Below are positions 16,833-26,299 of a stretch of DNA of 64,000 nucleotides, piece by piece. A program made the translations under genes and the position numbers. Under the pieces are notes generated by a model. The model worked only from the letters and a program-made list of their open reading frames with translations, had not been told where the DNA came from and did no database searches. The DNA lies in contig NZ_UFTA01000002.1 of assembly GCF_900445265.1 (NCBI RefSeq), forward strand, positions 310,001-374,000, given 5' to 3'. The first letter of the stretch is position 1. Every line of letters starts with the position of its first letter. This DNA comes from Anaerococcus octavius. Its GTDB lineage: Bacteria; Bacillota; Clostridia; Tissierellales; Peptoniphilaceae.

Positions 16833-17351
16833 ATGAGCGAAATTACTAAAAAAGAATTTAGTGATGATGATTATTTTTTTATGAATGAAGCTTTATATGA
16901 AGCACGCCTTGCTCGTTTTGTAGAAGAAGTGCCTGTAGGCTGTGTAATTGTAATTGATGGAAAAATTATAGGTCGTGGTCACAATTTCACCTATAAAGGC
17001 AAATCTGCCTTGCTTCATGCTGAGGTTAATGCTATCAAACAAGCCAATGAATATTTTGACGATTTTAGATTGGAAAATTGTACTATGTATGTCAGCATGG
17101 AGCCTTGTTCTATGTGTGCTGGTGCAATTATAAATTCGCGTATTGATAGGCTTGTAATAGGAATACCTGATTTTAAAAGAGGAGCTTGTGGATCAAATAC
17201 AAATATAACTGGTGATAGATCACAATTGCATTTTGTAGATGCAGAATTTGGGCTAATGGCTGATGAATGCTTATTTGAATTGCAAAGTTTTTTTAAGTTA
17301 CTTAGATCACGTAACAAGGAAAGGAAAAAAATAAATAAGTCTTTAAATTAA
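16833..17351 (+). CDS. tadA: tRNA-specific adenosine deaminase TadA
   Basis: 172 residues of the cytidine/deoxycytidylate deaminase fold. HAEVNAI near residue 62 (zinc ligand His and proton-shuttling Glu) and PCSMCAGAI near 91-95 (two zinc ligand Cys) are intact; FKRGACGSNTNI follows as in TadA, which makes inosine-34 in tRNA-Arg(ACG). The N-terminal EALYEARLARFVEEVPVGCVIV is also typical. Start ATG 16833 sits behind a weak AAGGA. Monocistronic with a terminator after it. Confidence 0.95.
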   Translation: MSEITKKEFSDDDYFFMNEALYEARLARFVEEVPVGCVIVIDGKIIGRGHNFTYKGKSALLHAEVNAIKQANEYFDDFRLENCTMYVSMEPCSMCAGAIINSRIDRLVIGIPDFKRGACGSNTNITGDRSQLHFVDAEFGLMADECLFELQSFFKLLRSRNKERKKINKSLN

Positions 17352-17391
17352 GTATAAAAAAATTTTAAATGTAATTATATTTATATATTAT

Positions 17392-17423
17392 GACTCCTTA
17401 CAATTTGTAGGAGTCTTTTTTTT
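17392..17423 (+). terminator. terminator of tadA
   Basis: A stem of about 10 bp with one bulge (17392-17401 with 17406-17415) is followed by eight T. Confidence 0.85.
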
Positions 17424-17483
17424 ACCCCGAAATTCGAAATATTTATAGTATAATTAAAATAAAAGAAAAATAAGGAGAGTGTC

Positions 17484-18434
17484 ATGAAAATTTCTTTAGT
17501 AAATTCATTGGAAGTTGATAAAAAAATAATTGATGAACATAAAGAAAAATTAGAAGCTATGGGTCATGAGTTCATTGTTTATAATGATAATGCAAAAAAT
17601 GATGATGAGCTTGCTAATAGATTAGAAGATACTGATATTGCAATTATAACAAATAAACCTTTATCAGCAAATGTTATAGACAAAGCAAAAAATCTTGAGA
17701 TGATAGACGTAGCTTTCACAGGGGTAGACCATATAGACTTAGACGCTGTAAAAGAAAATGGAATTACACTTTTAAATGCTAGCGGTTATTCTGATGATTC
17801 TGTGGCAGAACTTGTAATTGGCCTAACTATTGCAGTTATGAGAAAATTTAATGAAAATAGGGAAAATATTTTTGATGGACAAAATAATAATCTTATGGGT
17901 GAAACCATAGGAGGCAAAAAATTTGGGATAATTGGTACTGGCAATATTGGTATAAAATTAATAAAAATTTTACAAGCTTTTGATTGTGAAATACTAGCTT
18001 ATTCACGTACTGAAAAAGATGAAGTTAAAGATTTGGGTGTAAAATATGTAGAATTAGATTCTCTTTTAGAGCAGTCAGATATTATTTCCCTACATATTCC
18101 AAATAATAAGGAAACAAAACATTTTTTAGGCAAAGAAGAATTAGATAAGATAAAAGAAAATGCAATTTTGATAAATTGTGCTAGAGGACCAGTTGTAGAC
18201 AATGACTATCTGGCAAAACTTTTAAATGAAGATAAAATTCGTGCTGGTATAGATGTTTTCGATATGGAACCACCACTTCCAAGTGATTATCCATTAAGAA
18301 ATGCTAAAAATGTCGTTTTAACTAACCACGTAGGTTTCTATACTAAAGAAGCAATGGTAAATAGAGCTGAAATAGTATTTAATAATCTTTATGAATATTT
18401 AGACGGTAACATTATTAATGAGATAAATCTATGA
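17484..18434 (+). CDS. D-isomer-specific 2-hydroxyacid dehydrogenase
   Basis: 316 residues of the NAD-dependent D-2-hydroxyacid dehydrogenase family. The Rossmann loop is KKFGIIGTGNIGIKLIKIL (near 140-158), followed by LINCARGPVVD (catalytic Arg region) and IRAGIDVFDMEPP (catalytic Glu region). The final active-site histidine is in LTNHVGFYTKEA near residue 285. The substrate could be lactate, glycerate or a branched-chain hydroxyacid; sequence alone does not decide. ATG follows AAGGAGA. It overlaps udk by 4 nt, making a small operon with udk and glgB. Confidence 0.88.
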   Translation: MKISLVNSLEVDKKIIDEHKEKLEAMGHEFIVYNDNAKNDDELANRLEDTDIAIITNKPLSANVIDKAKNLEMIDVAFTGVDHIDLDAVKENGITLLNASGYSDDSVAELVIGLTIAVMRKFNENRENIFDGQNNNLMGETIGGKKFGIIGTGNIGIKLIKILQAFDCEILAYSRTEKDEVKDLGVKYVELDSLLEQSDIISLHIPNNKETKHFLGKEELDKIKENAILINCARGPVVDNDYLAKLLNEDKIRAGIDVFDMEPPLPSDYPLRNAKNVVLTNHVGFYTKEAMVNRAEIVFNNLYEYLDGNIINEINL

Positions 18435-19051
18435 GTGATGTAAAAATAATTGCTATTGCAGGTGGATCAGCCTCTGGCAAATCTTCTATAGTAAATTATA
18501 TAGATGATTATTTTAAAGAAGACTTAATAGTAATTGGACACGATAACTATTACAAAGCTCATGATGATATTTCCTTTGATCAAAGGGCAAAGTTAAATTA
18601 TGATTACCCGGGTGCCTTTGACAATGATTTATTTTTTGAAGATTTAAAAAAATTACAGGCAGGTATATCAATACAAATGCCAACCTATGATTACACGATA
18701 CACACCCGTAGTGATAAAACTATAAAAATTAATCCTACAAAAATTATTCTTATAGAAGGTATTTTAGTTTTAGGAGATAAAAAAATTAGAGATATTACCG
18801 ATACTAAAGTTTTTATAGATGCTGATAGTGATGTCAGACTTCAAAGAAGAATTTTAAGAGATACTAAAGAACGTGGTAGATCACTTGATTCTGTGTTAGA
18901 ACAATTTATAAAACAAGTAAAACCTATGCATGAAAAATATGTTGAACCTACCAAAAAATATGCAGACATAATTATTCCACGTGGAGCAAAAAATACCAAA
19001 GGTATAGAAATCCTTGTAAGACACATTACTCATATGATAGAGGATAAATAA
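18431..19051 (+). CDS. udk: uridine kinase
   Basis: 206 residues; phosphorylates uridine and cytidine in pyrimidine salvage. P-loop GGSASGKSS at about 11-19; GHDNYYK, FDQRAKLNYDYPGAFD and YDYTIHTRSDKT are the nucleoside-binding signatures of Udk/phosphoribulokinase-type kinases. IDADSDVRLQRRILRDTKERGRS is the lid. The start overlaps the dehydrogenase stop by 4 nt. glgB begins 7 nt later. Confidence 0.95.
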   Translation: MSDVKIIAIAGGSASGKSSIVNYIDDYFKEDLIVIGHDNYYKAHDDISFDQRAKLNYDYPGAFDNDLFFEDLKKLQAGISIQMPTYDYTIHTRSDKTIKINPTKIILIEGILVLGDKKIRDITDTKVFIDADSDVRLQRRILRDTKERGRSLDSVLEQFIKQVKPMHEKYVEPTKKYADIIIPRGAKNTKGIEILVRHITHMIEDK

Positions 19052-19057
19052 AATATA

Positions 19058-20875
19058 ATGGAAATAAATATAATTGAAAGCGACCATAATGAAATAAAAA
19101 ATTATATATATGGTAATGCCAGTAATGGTCATGAAATATTTGGAGCGATTGCTTATGAAGATGGATATATTTTTAGAGTTTATGCTCCAAATGCTGATCA
19201 AATCTTTATAAAAGGAGATTTTACAGATTGGCATAATTATGAAATGACTAAGAATCCAGAATTTGGATATTTTTATGCTTTTTTAAATGCGAGAATTGGA
19301 GATTATTATAAATATGTTGTTGTAAAAGATGGCAACTGGGTAGAACATACAGATCCCTTTGCAAAAGCCATGGATCATGAAGGTGATTTTGCAACACAAA
19401 TAGTTAATGAAAGTTATAAATTTGATGATGAGCAATTTATAAAAAATCGCAGCAAAAATTTTGATAAGGCTATGAATATTTATGAAGTTCATATAGGCAG
19501 TTGGTTAAGATATGGACAAAATATAAATTTTTTGGATATAGTTGATAAATTAATTGAACATATTAAAAAAATGAATTATACTCATGTAGAAATAATGCCA
19601 GTTACAGAATATCCATTTTATCCATCTTGGGGTTATCAATCTACAGGATTTTTTGCAACATCATCCCGCTATGGCAGACCGGAAGATTTTAAAAAGTTTA
19701 TCGACCTAATGCATCAAAATGGAATAGGTGTTATTCTTGATGTGGTTGCAGTTCATTTTGCCAATGATTATTATGGGCTAAAAACTTTTGATGGAACTCA
19801 TTTATACGAATCACCCTATGAGGGCCTTACATATTCTGAGTGGGGATCTATAAATTTTGACTATTCCAAAGGCCATGTAAGAAGTTTTATGAAATCTTGT
19901 TTTTCATATTGGATAGAAAACTTTCACTTAGATGGCATAAGAGTCGATGCGGTATCCTATATGATTTATTATAATGGCAATGAAAATCGTGGTGTCCATC
20001 AGGATAATATAAAATTCATTAGTGATTTGAATAAAACCTTGGCTACAAATCATCCTGATGTTATGCTTATTGCAGAGGACTCCTCATCATATCCTTTAGT
20101 AACAAATAAAAATTCTGATGATGGTTTGGCTTTTGATTATAAATGGGATATGGGTTGGATGAATGATACCATAAAGTACTTTGAAGTTGATTCTTACAAT
20201 AGATCTATGTACCATAATAAGATAACATTTTCTATGTTCTATTTTTATAATGAGAGATTTTTATTACCTCTTAGCCATGATGAAGTGGTTCATCTAAAAA
20301 AACCTATGATTAGCAAGATGAATGGGGATTATTATGATAAATTTAAACAGCTTAAGCTATTAAATACTTATCAAATGACTCATCCTGGCAAAAAGTTAAA
20401 TTTTATGGGCAATGAAATAGCTACATTTGATGAATGGAACGAAAATGAATCCATAAATTGGCCTATACAAAATTATCCGATCCACGATGATTTTAATAGA
20501 TACATTAAGGATTTAAATTTTATTTACAAAAATAATCCAGCTTTTTATGCACGTGACTATTATGATGATGGATTTAAGTGGATAGTAGTAGATGATACTA
20601 ATACATCTGTTTTTGCTTATGAAAGAAGATCAGCAAATTCTAGATTTTTGGTAGTTTTAAACATGGCTAATGTATATCATGGTGGATATGAGTTTATGTA
20701 TGATGAAAATTTAATATTTAGAGAAAAAATAAATTCCTTTAATAATGCCTATGGTGGAGATAAAGGAGCTTATAGACAAATAGAAATTAGAAAGGGAGAA
20801 GTTTTAAAACTGGAGCTTTGGGAATATGAAGCGGCAGTTTTTGAAATTTTTAAAAAAAATGAAAAAACCAATTAA
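19058..20875 (+). CDS. glgB: 1,4-alpha-glucan branching enzyme
   Basis: 605 residues of GH13: N-terminal CBM48-like domain (YIFRVYAPNADQIFIKGDFTDW, about 45-70), then the catalytic barrel with IRVDAVSYM (nucleophile Asp near 297), IAEDSSS (acid/base Glu near 340) and LSHDEV (third acid near 407). HIGSW and YPSWGYQ are typical branching-enzyme loops. It introduces alpha-1,6 branches in glycogen. No glgA, glgC, glgD or glgP lies in this window, so it stands alone here behind udk. The C-terminal codons overlap the next gene by 17 nt. Confidence 0.93.
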   Translation: MEINIIESDHNEIKNYIYGNASNGHEIFGAIAYEDGYIFRVYAPNADQIFIKGDFTDWHNYEMTKNPEFGYFYAFLNARIGDYYKYVVVKDGNWVEHTDPFAKAMDHEGDFATQIVNESYKFDDEQFIKNRSKNFDKAMNIYEVHIGSWLRYGQNINFLDIVDKLIEHIKKMNYTHVEIMPVTEYPFYPSWGYQSTGFFATSSRYGRPEDFKKFIDLMHQNGIGVILDVVAVHFANDYYGLKTFDGTHLYESPYEGLTYSEWGSINFDYSKGHVRSFMKSCFSYWIENFHLDGIRVDAVSYMIYYNGNENRGVHQDNIKFISDLNKTLATNHPDVMLIAEDSSSYPLVTNKNSDDGLAFDYKWDMGWMNDTIKYFEVDSYNRSMYHNKITFSMFYFYNERFLLPLSHDEVVHLKKPMISKMNGDYYDKFKQLKLLNTYQMTHPGKKLNFMGNEIATFDEWNENESINWPIQNYPIHDDFNRYIKDLNFIYKNNPAFYARDYYDDGFKWIVVDDTNTSVFAYERRSANSRFLVVLNMANVYHGGYEFMYDENLIFREKINSFNNAYGGDKGAYRQIEIRKGEVLKLELWEYEAAVFEIFKKNEKTN

Positions 20876-21317
20876 CTTATCTTGGTTGGTTGAAAAATGG
20901 ACTTTGCTTGATGAAGATTCATACCTTAAAGCCATTTGGATAAATACGGAAAGTTTAGATTTTATACGTATCAACCAAGGACAAACAGAAGAAGATATTA
21001 TAAAAGATTATGTAGATATAGAAAATGACATCGAACACTATGTTTTGATGCCTAGTCGTGATGAGTTCGATAGATCAAATATACGTGAAGCCTTTATTGA
21101 AACCCTAGATAGATTTCAAAAAGATCAATTTATAGATGAATTCGATGGTTATTCACCAAGTGAAGAATTTTTAGATACAGTTTATGCTCTGGGACTTGAA
21201 GATGATTATTATGATTTTAGATCAAAAGCTGCTGGGAATATTCTATTATATTGGGCAGATGATGCTGGTATACAAATTAAAAAAGATATGGAGACTATTA
21301 ATATAAATAAGTTATGA
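20859..21317 (+). CDS. UPF0158-like protein of unknown function
   Basis: 152 residues, acidic, cytosolic, no membrane segment. The region VLMPSRDEFDRSNIREAFIETL...YYDFRSKAAGNILLYWADDAGI resembles the UPF0158 family pattern (iPs-x-e...M-x-x-F-i ... W-Y-x-F-r ... W-L-x-x-n-g-I). I rate this as a plausible match, not a certain one. An in-frame ATG at 20826 would start deep in glgB; ATG 20859 (MKKPINL) matches a start for this family better. It overlaps glgB by 17 nt and apbE by 4 nt, so the expression is coupled. Confidence 0.6.
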   Translation: MKKPINLSWLVEKWTLLDEDSYLKAIWINTESLDFIRINQGQTEEDIIKDYVDIENDIEHYVLMPSRDEFDRSNIREAFIETLDRFQKDQFIDEFDGYSPSEEFLDTVYALGLEDDYYDFRSKAAGNILLYWADDAGIQIKKDMETININKL

Positions 21318-22417
21318 GTTATAAAAAATTATTAATGGCCTTAGTCTTGGTTTTGAGTTTGACTTCTTGCCAAGTTCAAGATGATATAAAGCCAAAACAA
21401 GCTGAGGTTAAAGAAACAACAGAAACAAATACTGATTTAAAAAAATATAGTGCGGTATTTTATGATTATTTTGATACAGTAACAGAATTTTTAGTATATG
21501 CCAATGATGAAAAAGAGTTTGACCAATATAAAGAAATTTTAGAAAAAGATCTAAAAAAATACCATCAATTATTTAATACCTACGATGATTTTGAAGGTGT
21601 AAATAATATAAAAACTATAAATGACAACGCAGGAAAAAAACCGGTAAAAGTCGATCCTTCAATAATTGATTTGCTAGAATACAGTAAATATATTTATGAT
21701 GTAACAGATGGCAAAATAAATATGGCATTAGGAGATCTAATTGGATTATGGCATGACTATAGAGAAATGAGCCTGGCTGATGAAAAAAAAGCTGCTATAC
21801 CAAGTGAAGAAGAATTAAAAGAAGCAGCTAGCCATAGCGATATTAATCAAATAGAAATAGATAAAAAAAATAATACTGTATATATAAAAGATCCTGATAT
21901 AAAAATAGATGTAGGAGCTGCTGGAAAGGGATATGGAATAAAAAAAATAGTAGAAGACCTCAAAAAAGCTGGACTTACTCACGGGATCGTATCTGTTGGT
22001 GGCGATGATGTCATAATAGGAGAAAATCCTGCTAAATATGATGGAATTTGGAAAGTGGCTATTGTAAATCCAGATAGAAAATCAGATAATCCATATGCAA
22101 GCATAATTGGATTAAAAGATACAACAGTTGTTACAAGTGGAGACTACCAAAGATTCTATGAGTACAATGGAGAAATTTACCACCATATTATAGATCCAGA
22201 TACAAATTATCCATCTAAATATTTTAGATCAGTATCTGTAGTTCACCCTAATATAGAGCTAGCAGATGCCCTAAGCACTTACTTATTTACTGTAGATTTA
22301 GAAACTGGAAGAAAAGTAGCTAAAGAATTTGATGCTGAAGTCCTTTGGATAGACTATGACTTTAATAGTTACATGACAGAAGGATATGAAAATTTAGAAA
22401 AAAAATCGGAAGATTAA
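21314..22417 (+). CDS. apbE: FAD:protein FMN transferase (ApbE), lipoprotein
   Basis: 367 residues. A lipoprotein signal (lipobox LTSC, Cys19) places it on the outer face of the membrane. The ApbE core is recognisable: DYFDTVTEF near 50, DGKINMALGDLIGLW, IDVGAAGKGYGIKKIVEDLKKAGLTHGIVSVGGD near 200-230, and TSGDYQRFYEYNGEIYHHIIDPDTNYPS near 275-300 (metal-binding). It attaches FMN to Thr/Ser of proteins such as RnfG/NqrC or FMN-binding-domain lipoproteins. No such target is in this window. It overlaps the previous gene by 4 nt and ends in a terminator. Confidence 0.93.
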   Translation: MSYKKLLMALVLVLSLTSCQVQDDIKPKQAEVKETTETNTDLKKYSAVFYDYFDTVTEFLVYANDEKEFDQYKEILEKDLKKYHQLFNTYDDFEGVNNIKTINDNAGKKPVKVDPSIIDLLEYSKYIYDVTDGKINMALGDLIGLWHDYREMSLADEKKAAIPSEEELKEAASHSDINQIEIDKKNNTVYIKDPDIKIDVGAAGKGYGIKKIVEDLKKAGLTHGIVSVGGDDVIIGENPAKYDGIWKVAIVNPDRKSDNPYASIIGLKDTTVVTSGDYQRFYEYNGEIYHHIIDPDTNYPSKYFRSVSVVHPNIELADALSTYLFTVDLETGRKVAKEFDAEVLWIDYDFNSYMTEGYENLEKKSED

Positions 22418-22435
22418 TAATTCCGATTTTTTTAT
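22401..22435 (+). terminator. terminator after apbE
   Basis: An 11-bp stem (22401-22411 with 22421-22431) overlaps the apbE stop codon and is followed by T's. Confidence 0.85.
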
Positions 22436-22479
22436 TTTGAAAAATTTCTGTTATAATAAAATTATTGACTGGAGGGATT

Positions 22480-23955
22480 ATGAAAAAAATAGCTTTTGAT
22501 AATGAAAAATATATAAAATTACAATCCGAAAAAATTATAGAACGCATAAGTCATTTTGATAAACTTTACCTAGAATTTGGCGGTAAACTTTTCGATGACG
22601 CTCATGCATCCAGAGTACTACCAGGATTTTTACCAGATAGTAAGCTTAGAATGTTAGATAGTATAAAAGATAAGGCAGAAATAATTATAACAATAAATGC
22701 CAATGATATTGAAAATAATAAAATAAGAGGAGATAATGATATTTCCTATGATATTGAAAGTATAAGGCTCAAACAAGCTTTTGAGCAAAAAGGATTTTTA
22801 GTAAACAGTATAGTTATCACTCAATTTGCCTATCAAGATAAGGCAGTAAGATTTGAAAAATATTTGGACAATCTTTCTATAAAACATTCTAGAACTTATA
22901 ATATCAATGGTTATCCAAATGATATAAACCATATACTATCACCAGATGGTTTTGGTAAAAATGACTATGTAAAAACTCAAAGGCCTTTAGTTGTTATTAC
23001 AGGACCGGGTCCAGGATCAGGAAAAATGGCAACTTGTCTTTCACAAATGTATTTAGACCATGAAATGGGACAAACTTCTTCATATGCAAAATTTGAAACT
23101 TTCCCAATTTGGAATTTAGCTTTAATGCATCCTGTAAATATGGCTTATGAAGCTGCAACTGCAAATTTAAATGATGTAAATATGATAGATCCATATCATT
23201 TAGAATCTTACGGTCAGTCAGCGGTAAATTATAATCGTGATGTAGAAGCCTTTCCAGTTTTAAAAAAAATGCTAGAAAAAATAATGGGAGAAGCTCCATA
23301 TAAATCACCAACAGATATGGGCGTAAATATGGTTGGTTTTTGCATAATAGACGAAGAGGCTGCTATAGAAGCTAGCAAAGAAGAAATTATCAGACGCTAT
23401 TACAATTCCTTAGTAGATTATAGATTTGCTAAAGAATCTTATACCAGCATAGAAAAAATTCAGACTCTTATGAGCAACTTAGATATAGAAGCAGAGGATA
23501 GAAGAGTTGCTATAGGTGCTAGAAAAAAACAAGAAATCACTGGCAAAGAATCATTTGCTATAGAACTTGAAGATGGGCAGATAATTACTGGTAAAAAATC
23601 AAATTTATTTTCAGCGCCAGCAGCAGCTATTTTAAATACCTTAAAAAAATTAGGCAAAATTGATGATGAAATCTTACTTTTAAGCCCACATATTATAGAG
23701 CCAGTGTCAAATTTAAAAACAAAATCACTTGGAGAAGTAGAGCCATCTTTGTCAATAAATGAAATGCTAATAGCACTAGCTATTTCAGCAACAACAAATC
23801 CTCTTACTCATATGGCTATGCAAGAGATTAAAAATTTAAAAAATTTAGATGCTCATTCTACAGTTATATTAAATGATAGCGAAAAAAGTGAACTTAGAAA
23901 ATTAGGACTAAATTTTACCCAAGATGCAGTTTTCGGTGATGATAGTGAGTATTAA
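22480..23955 (+). CDS. DUF1846 family protein (UPF0371)
   Basis: 491 residues. The start, KIAFDNEKYIKLQSEKIIERI followed by FGGKLFDDAHASRVLPGF, is the signature of DUF1846 (UPF0371), found mainly in Firmicutes; VITGPGPGSGKMATCLSQMYLD near residue 175 is a P-loop-like glycine-rich motif that suggests nucleotide binding. The family has solved structures but no agreed function. A frame opens at TTG 22465, but GGAGGG lies within it and directs ATG 22480. Monocistronic, with a strong terminator after it. Confidence 0.88.
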   Translation: MKKIAFDNEKYIKLQSEKIIERISHFDKLYLEFGGKLFDDAHASRVLPGFLPDSKLRMLDSIKDKAEIIITINANDIENNKIRGDNDISYDIESIRLKQAFEQKGFLVNSIVITQFAYQDKAVRFEKYLDNLSIKHSRTYNINGYPNDINHILSPDGFGKNDYVKTQRPLVVITGPGPGSGKMATCLSQMYLDHEMGQTSSYAKFETFPIWNLALMHPVNMAYEAATANLNDVNMIDPYHLESYGQSAVNYNRDVEAFPVLKKMLEKIMGEAPYKSPTDMGVNMVGFCIIDEEAAIEASKEEIIRRYYNSLVDYRFAKESYTSIEKIQTLMSNLDIEAEDRRVAIGARKKQEITGKESFAIELEDGQIITGKKSNLFSAPAAAILNTLKKLGKIDDEILLLSPHIIEPVSNLKTKSLGEVEPSLSINEMLIALAISATTNPLTHMAMQEIKNLKNLDAHSTVILNDSEKSELRKLGLNFTQDAVFGDDSEY

Positions 23956-23961
23956 TAAAAG

Positions 23962-23994
23962 AGACTTTTAGATTTCTAAAAGTCTTTTTATTTA
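23962..23994. terminator. terminator after the DUF1846 gene
   Basis: A 10-bp stem (23962-23971 with 23976-23985) with T run; it lies between convergent genes and may serve both strands. Confidence 0.8.
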
Positions 23995-24009
23995 GTACTT
24001 ATTAAAATT

Positions 24010-26148
24010 TTATTTACTAGATTTTGAATCATCGTACTCAATATAGTTAAAGTATTTTTCTAGTTCATTTAAATCTTCATTTTGATAAACTTCTACCATT
24101 TCTTCACTCATAGAATTTACAACATCTATTACAAATTTCCTTAAACTCGATTGACCAAACATATGTTTGGAGAAATTTTCTTTGGCAATTCGTACTGACT
24201 TTGTACTTAATATTTTTTTGGCAAAACCAGCTCCAGTTAAGTCTTTTTCATCAGTTATATATCTTGAGAAATAGTCTAAAAGCTCTCTTAAATTATCTAC
24301 TTTTTTTATAAAGCGTTTATAGGCAAAACTTGATAATCTACCTTTAGTTTGTATAAGATCATTGAAGAATTTTTCTTTACTGCCATCTTTTTTAAGCTCA
24401 ATAGAGCTTGTAAACTTATCAAAAGCTTCATTTATTTCATCTTTGCAATATTCTATTACAATATTTGTGATATTATAATTTGAATTATTTAAATTGTCTA
24501 TCATTTTTGCTACAAATTCTGGACGTTCTTCCTCTCCTATAGGTTTGTATTGATAAATATAATTAGCAAAATCATAAAAAGTATGACCGTCATTATCAAT
24601 TGGCATTTGCCAAGCTTTATTTATAATTCTATCCCAATAAGTAACTATTTGATAAGGAATAAGTATTTTGTTGTCTATCTCTTTAAGAATAATATCAAAA
24701 GCTTCTTCAAGATTGCTTGCCTTTATTGTCAAAATATTTTTTGCAGCTCTTATTTGAAATTCAAATTCACCGTTAATTCTTGCAACATCGATTTTTCCTA
24801 CATATTTCTTTTTATAGGGGAAATATTTATATATCATCGGAAATACAATTTTATTCATATATCCATGTACTGGTATATCTTTATCTAGGAAATCACTTGC
24901 TTTTTCAATTAATAATGGCTTTAAATTTATGTGAGCGTATTTTGGATTATTTGCCTGAATTCTAATGTAATTATGAAGTACATCTCTTAATGAAAGCTGC
25001 TTTTCTATAGTATAATTTATTGCATCATCTACGATTTCTATTTCATCAGCTAGATTTCTATAGGTAAATTCTTTTATAAGCTCTGTTTTTATATAAACTT
25101 CAAAACCACTAGTTTCTTCAAGTTTGTTGATAATTTTAATATGTCTAATTGGTAGAGGATAGGTTACGGTAGAACCTGTTTGTACATCATATACCACATT
25201 GCCTAGCTCTGAAACGTACTTAGCAGTTCCATTTTCGTGTAAGTGACCAGTGAAAACAAATTTTACTCCATTATCTGCTAATACTTCTATAGGAGTTTTA
25301 TTATTTATTCTTGGATCATCATCTATAAATTTAGTACGCCATTCCTTTATGATAAATGGGGAGAAAACTAGCTCTTGATTTCTAAAATTTGGCATAAGAG
25401 CATGATGGGCCATTACAAAAATAAGGTCTTTTCTTTGTTTTGCCTCTTCTATTTTTTCAACTGCCCATCTCATTTGATCTAAAGTTATGGAACCAGGTAC
25501 ATTTTCTCGGTTGTCTTTATGGGATTGTTCTGTATCTATTGAATAAATTGATGTATCAAGGGCAATTATTGTAAGGCCACTATCATTTACCTCACTTTTT
25601 ATTCTGGATACATAGGAAAAATACCCATGGGCATAGTACTGGTATTCTTCTCCTCTATCATATTGTTTATTTATATTTTCTAAATATTTTTTAAAAATAT
25701 CTGAATCCTTGTACATTTCGAGTACTAAAGGATTTTCATAAATAAAGGAATATAAGTCATAAAATTCTTTTGGATTTATATTTTTTGTCTTTGTATCTTT
25801 TTTAAAATCGTATGACTTATGGTTATTTAAATCGTGATTTCCAGGTACCATAAAAATCTCACGACCGTCTTTATTATTTTTCCATTCACACAAGTATTTC
25901 TTAACTATTTGGTGAGATTTGTATTCTCCGTCTTTTACCAAGTCTCCCGGCAAAAAAAGAAACTGGCTATTGGCTTTGTTCACTATTTCCAAAGCTTGAC
26001 CAAGTAAGGCTTCGCTTTCTACCAGTAATTTCCTATCTATTTTTATTTCTTTTTTAAAATAATCTGTATCTGCAATCAAATCATAAGCAAGTACATGGGG
26101 GTCACTTATGACTGATATATCAAAATTTTCTATATTTTGTAAAGTCAT
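24010..26148 (-). CDS. large metallophosphoesterase (calcineurin-like)
   Basis: 712 residues. The N-terminal half has a calcineurin-like phosphoesterase domain with the metal-ligand set in order: ISDPHVLAYD (near 15), FLPGDLVKDGE (near 67), MVPGNHDLNNH (near 103), MAHHAL (near 245) and FTGHLHENG (near 300). The C-terminal ~380 residues are helical and not recognised. No signal peptide or membrane anchor is visible, so despite similarity to exported phosphodiesterases it appears cytosolic. Start ATG behind a weak GAGGT. Monocistronic. Substrate unknown. Confidence 0.8.
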   Translation of the reverse strand: MTLQNIENFDISVISDPHVLAYDLIADTDYFKKEIKIDRKLLVESEALLGQALEIVNKANSQFLFLPGDLVKDGEYKSHQIVKKYLCEWKNNKDGREIFMVPGNHDLNNHKSYDFKKDTKTKNINPKEFYDLYSFIYENPLVLEMYKDSDIFKKYLENINKQYDRGEEYQYYAHGYFSYVSRIKSEVNDSGLTIIALDTSIYSIDTEQSHKDNRENVPGSITLDQMRWAVEKIEEAKQRKDLIFVMAHHALMPNFRNQELVFSPFIIKEWRTKFIDDDPRINNKTPIEVLADNGVKFVFTGHLHENGTAKYVSELGNVVYDVQTGSTVTYPLPIRHIKIINKLEETSGFEVYIKTELIKEFTYRNLADEIEIVDDAINYTIEKQLSLRDVLHNYIRIQANNPKYAHINLKPLLIEKASDFLDKDIPVHGYMNKIVFPMIYKYFPYKKKYVGKIDVARINGEFEFQIRAAKNILTIKASNLEEAFDIILKEIDNKILIPYQIVTYWDRIINKAWQMPIDNDGHTFYDFANYIYQYKPIGEEERPEFVAKMIDNLNNSNYNITNIVIEYCKDEINEAFDKFTSSIELKKDGSKEKFFNDLIQTKGRLSSFAYKRFIKKVDNLRELLDYFSRYITDEKDLTGAGFAKKILSTKSVRIAKENFSKHMFGQSSLRKFVIDVVNSMSEEMVEVYQNEDLNELEKYFNYIEYDDSKSSK

Positions 26149-26262
26149 TTTTACCTCTTATCTTTTCATAAACAATATACCTGCAAAATGAAAATCTTAA
26201 ATAAAAGTACAATGCAAATATTTTGTAATATTATTTTAGAACAAAAATATTACAAAAATAGA

Positions 26263-26291
26263 TTGACATCTAAAATTTTGCATGGTATATT
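26263..26291 (+). promoter_or_regulatory. promoter of the Cys T-box operon
   Basis: TTGACA (26263-26268), 17-nt spacer, TATATT (26286-26291). Transcription would begin about 26298, just before T-box stem I. Confidence 0.85.
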
Positions 26292-26299
26292 TATTCTAC

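Noticed and set aside
24550-24965. Plus-strand frames inside the metallophosphoesterase gene
   Set aside because: They are hydrophobic, Ile/Tyr-rich antisense translations with no ribosome site, typical of AT-rich shadow frames.
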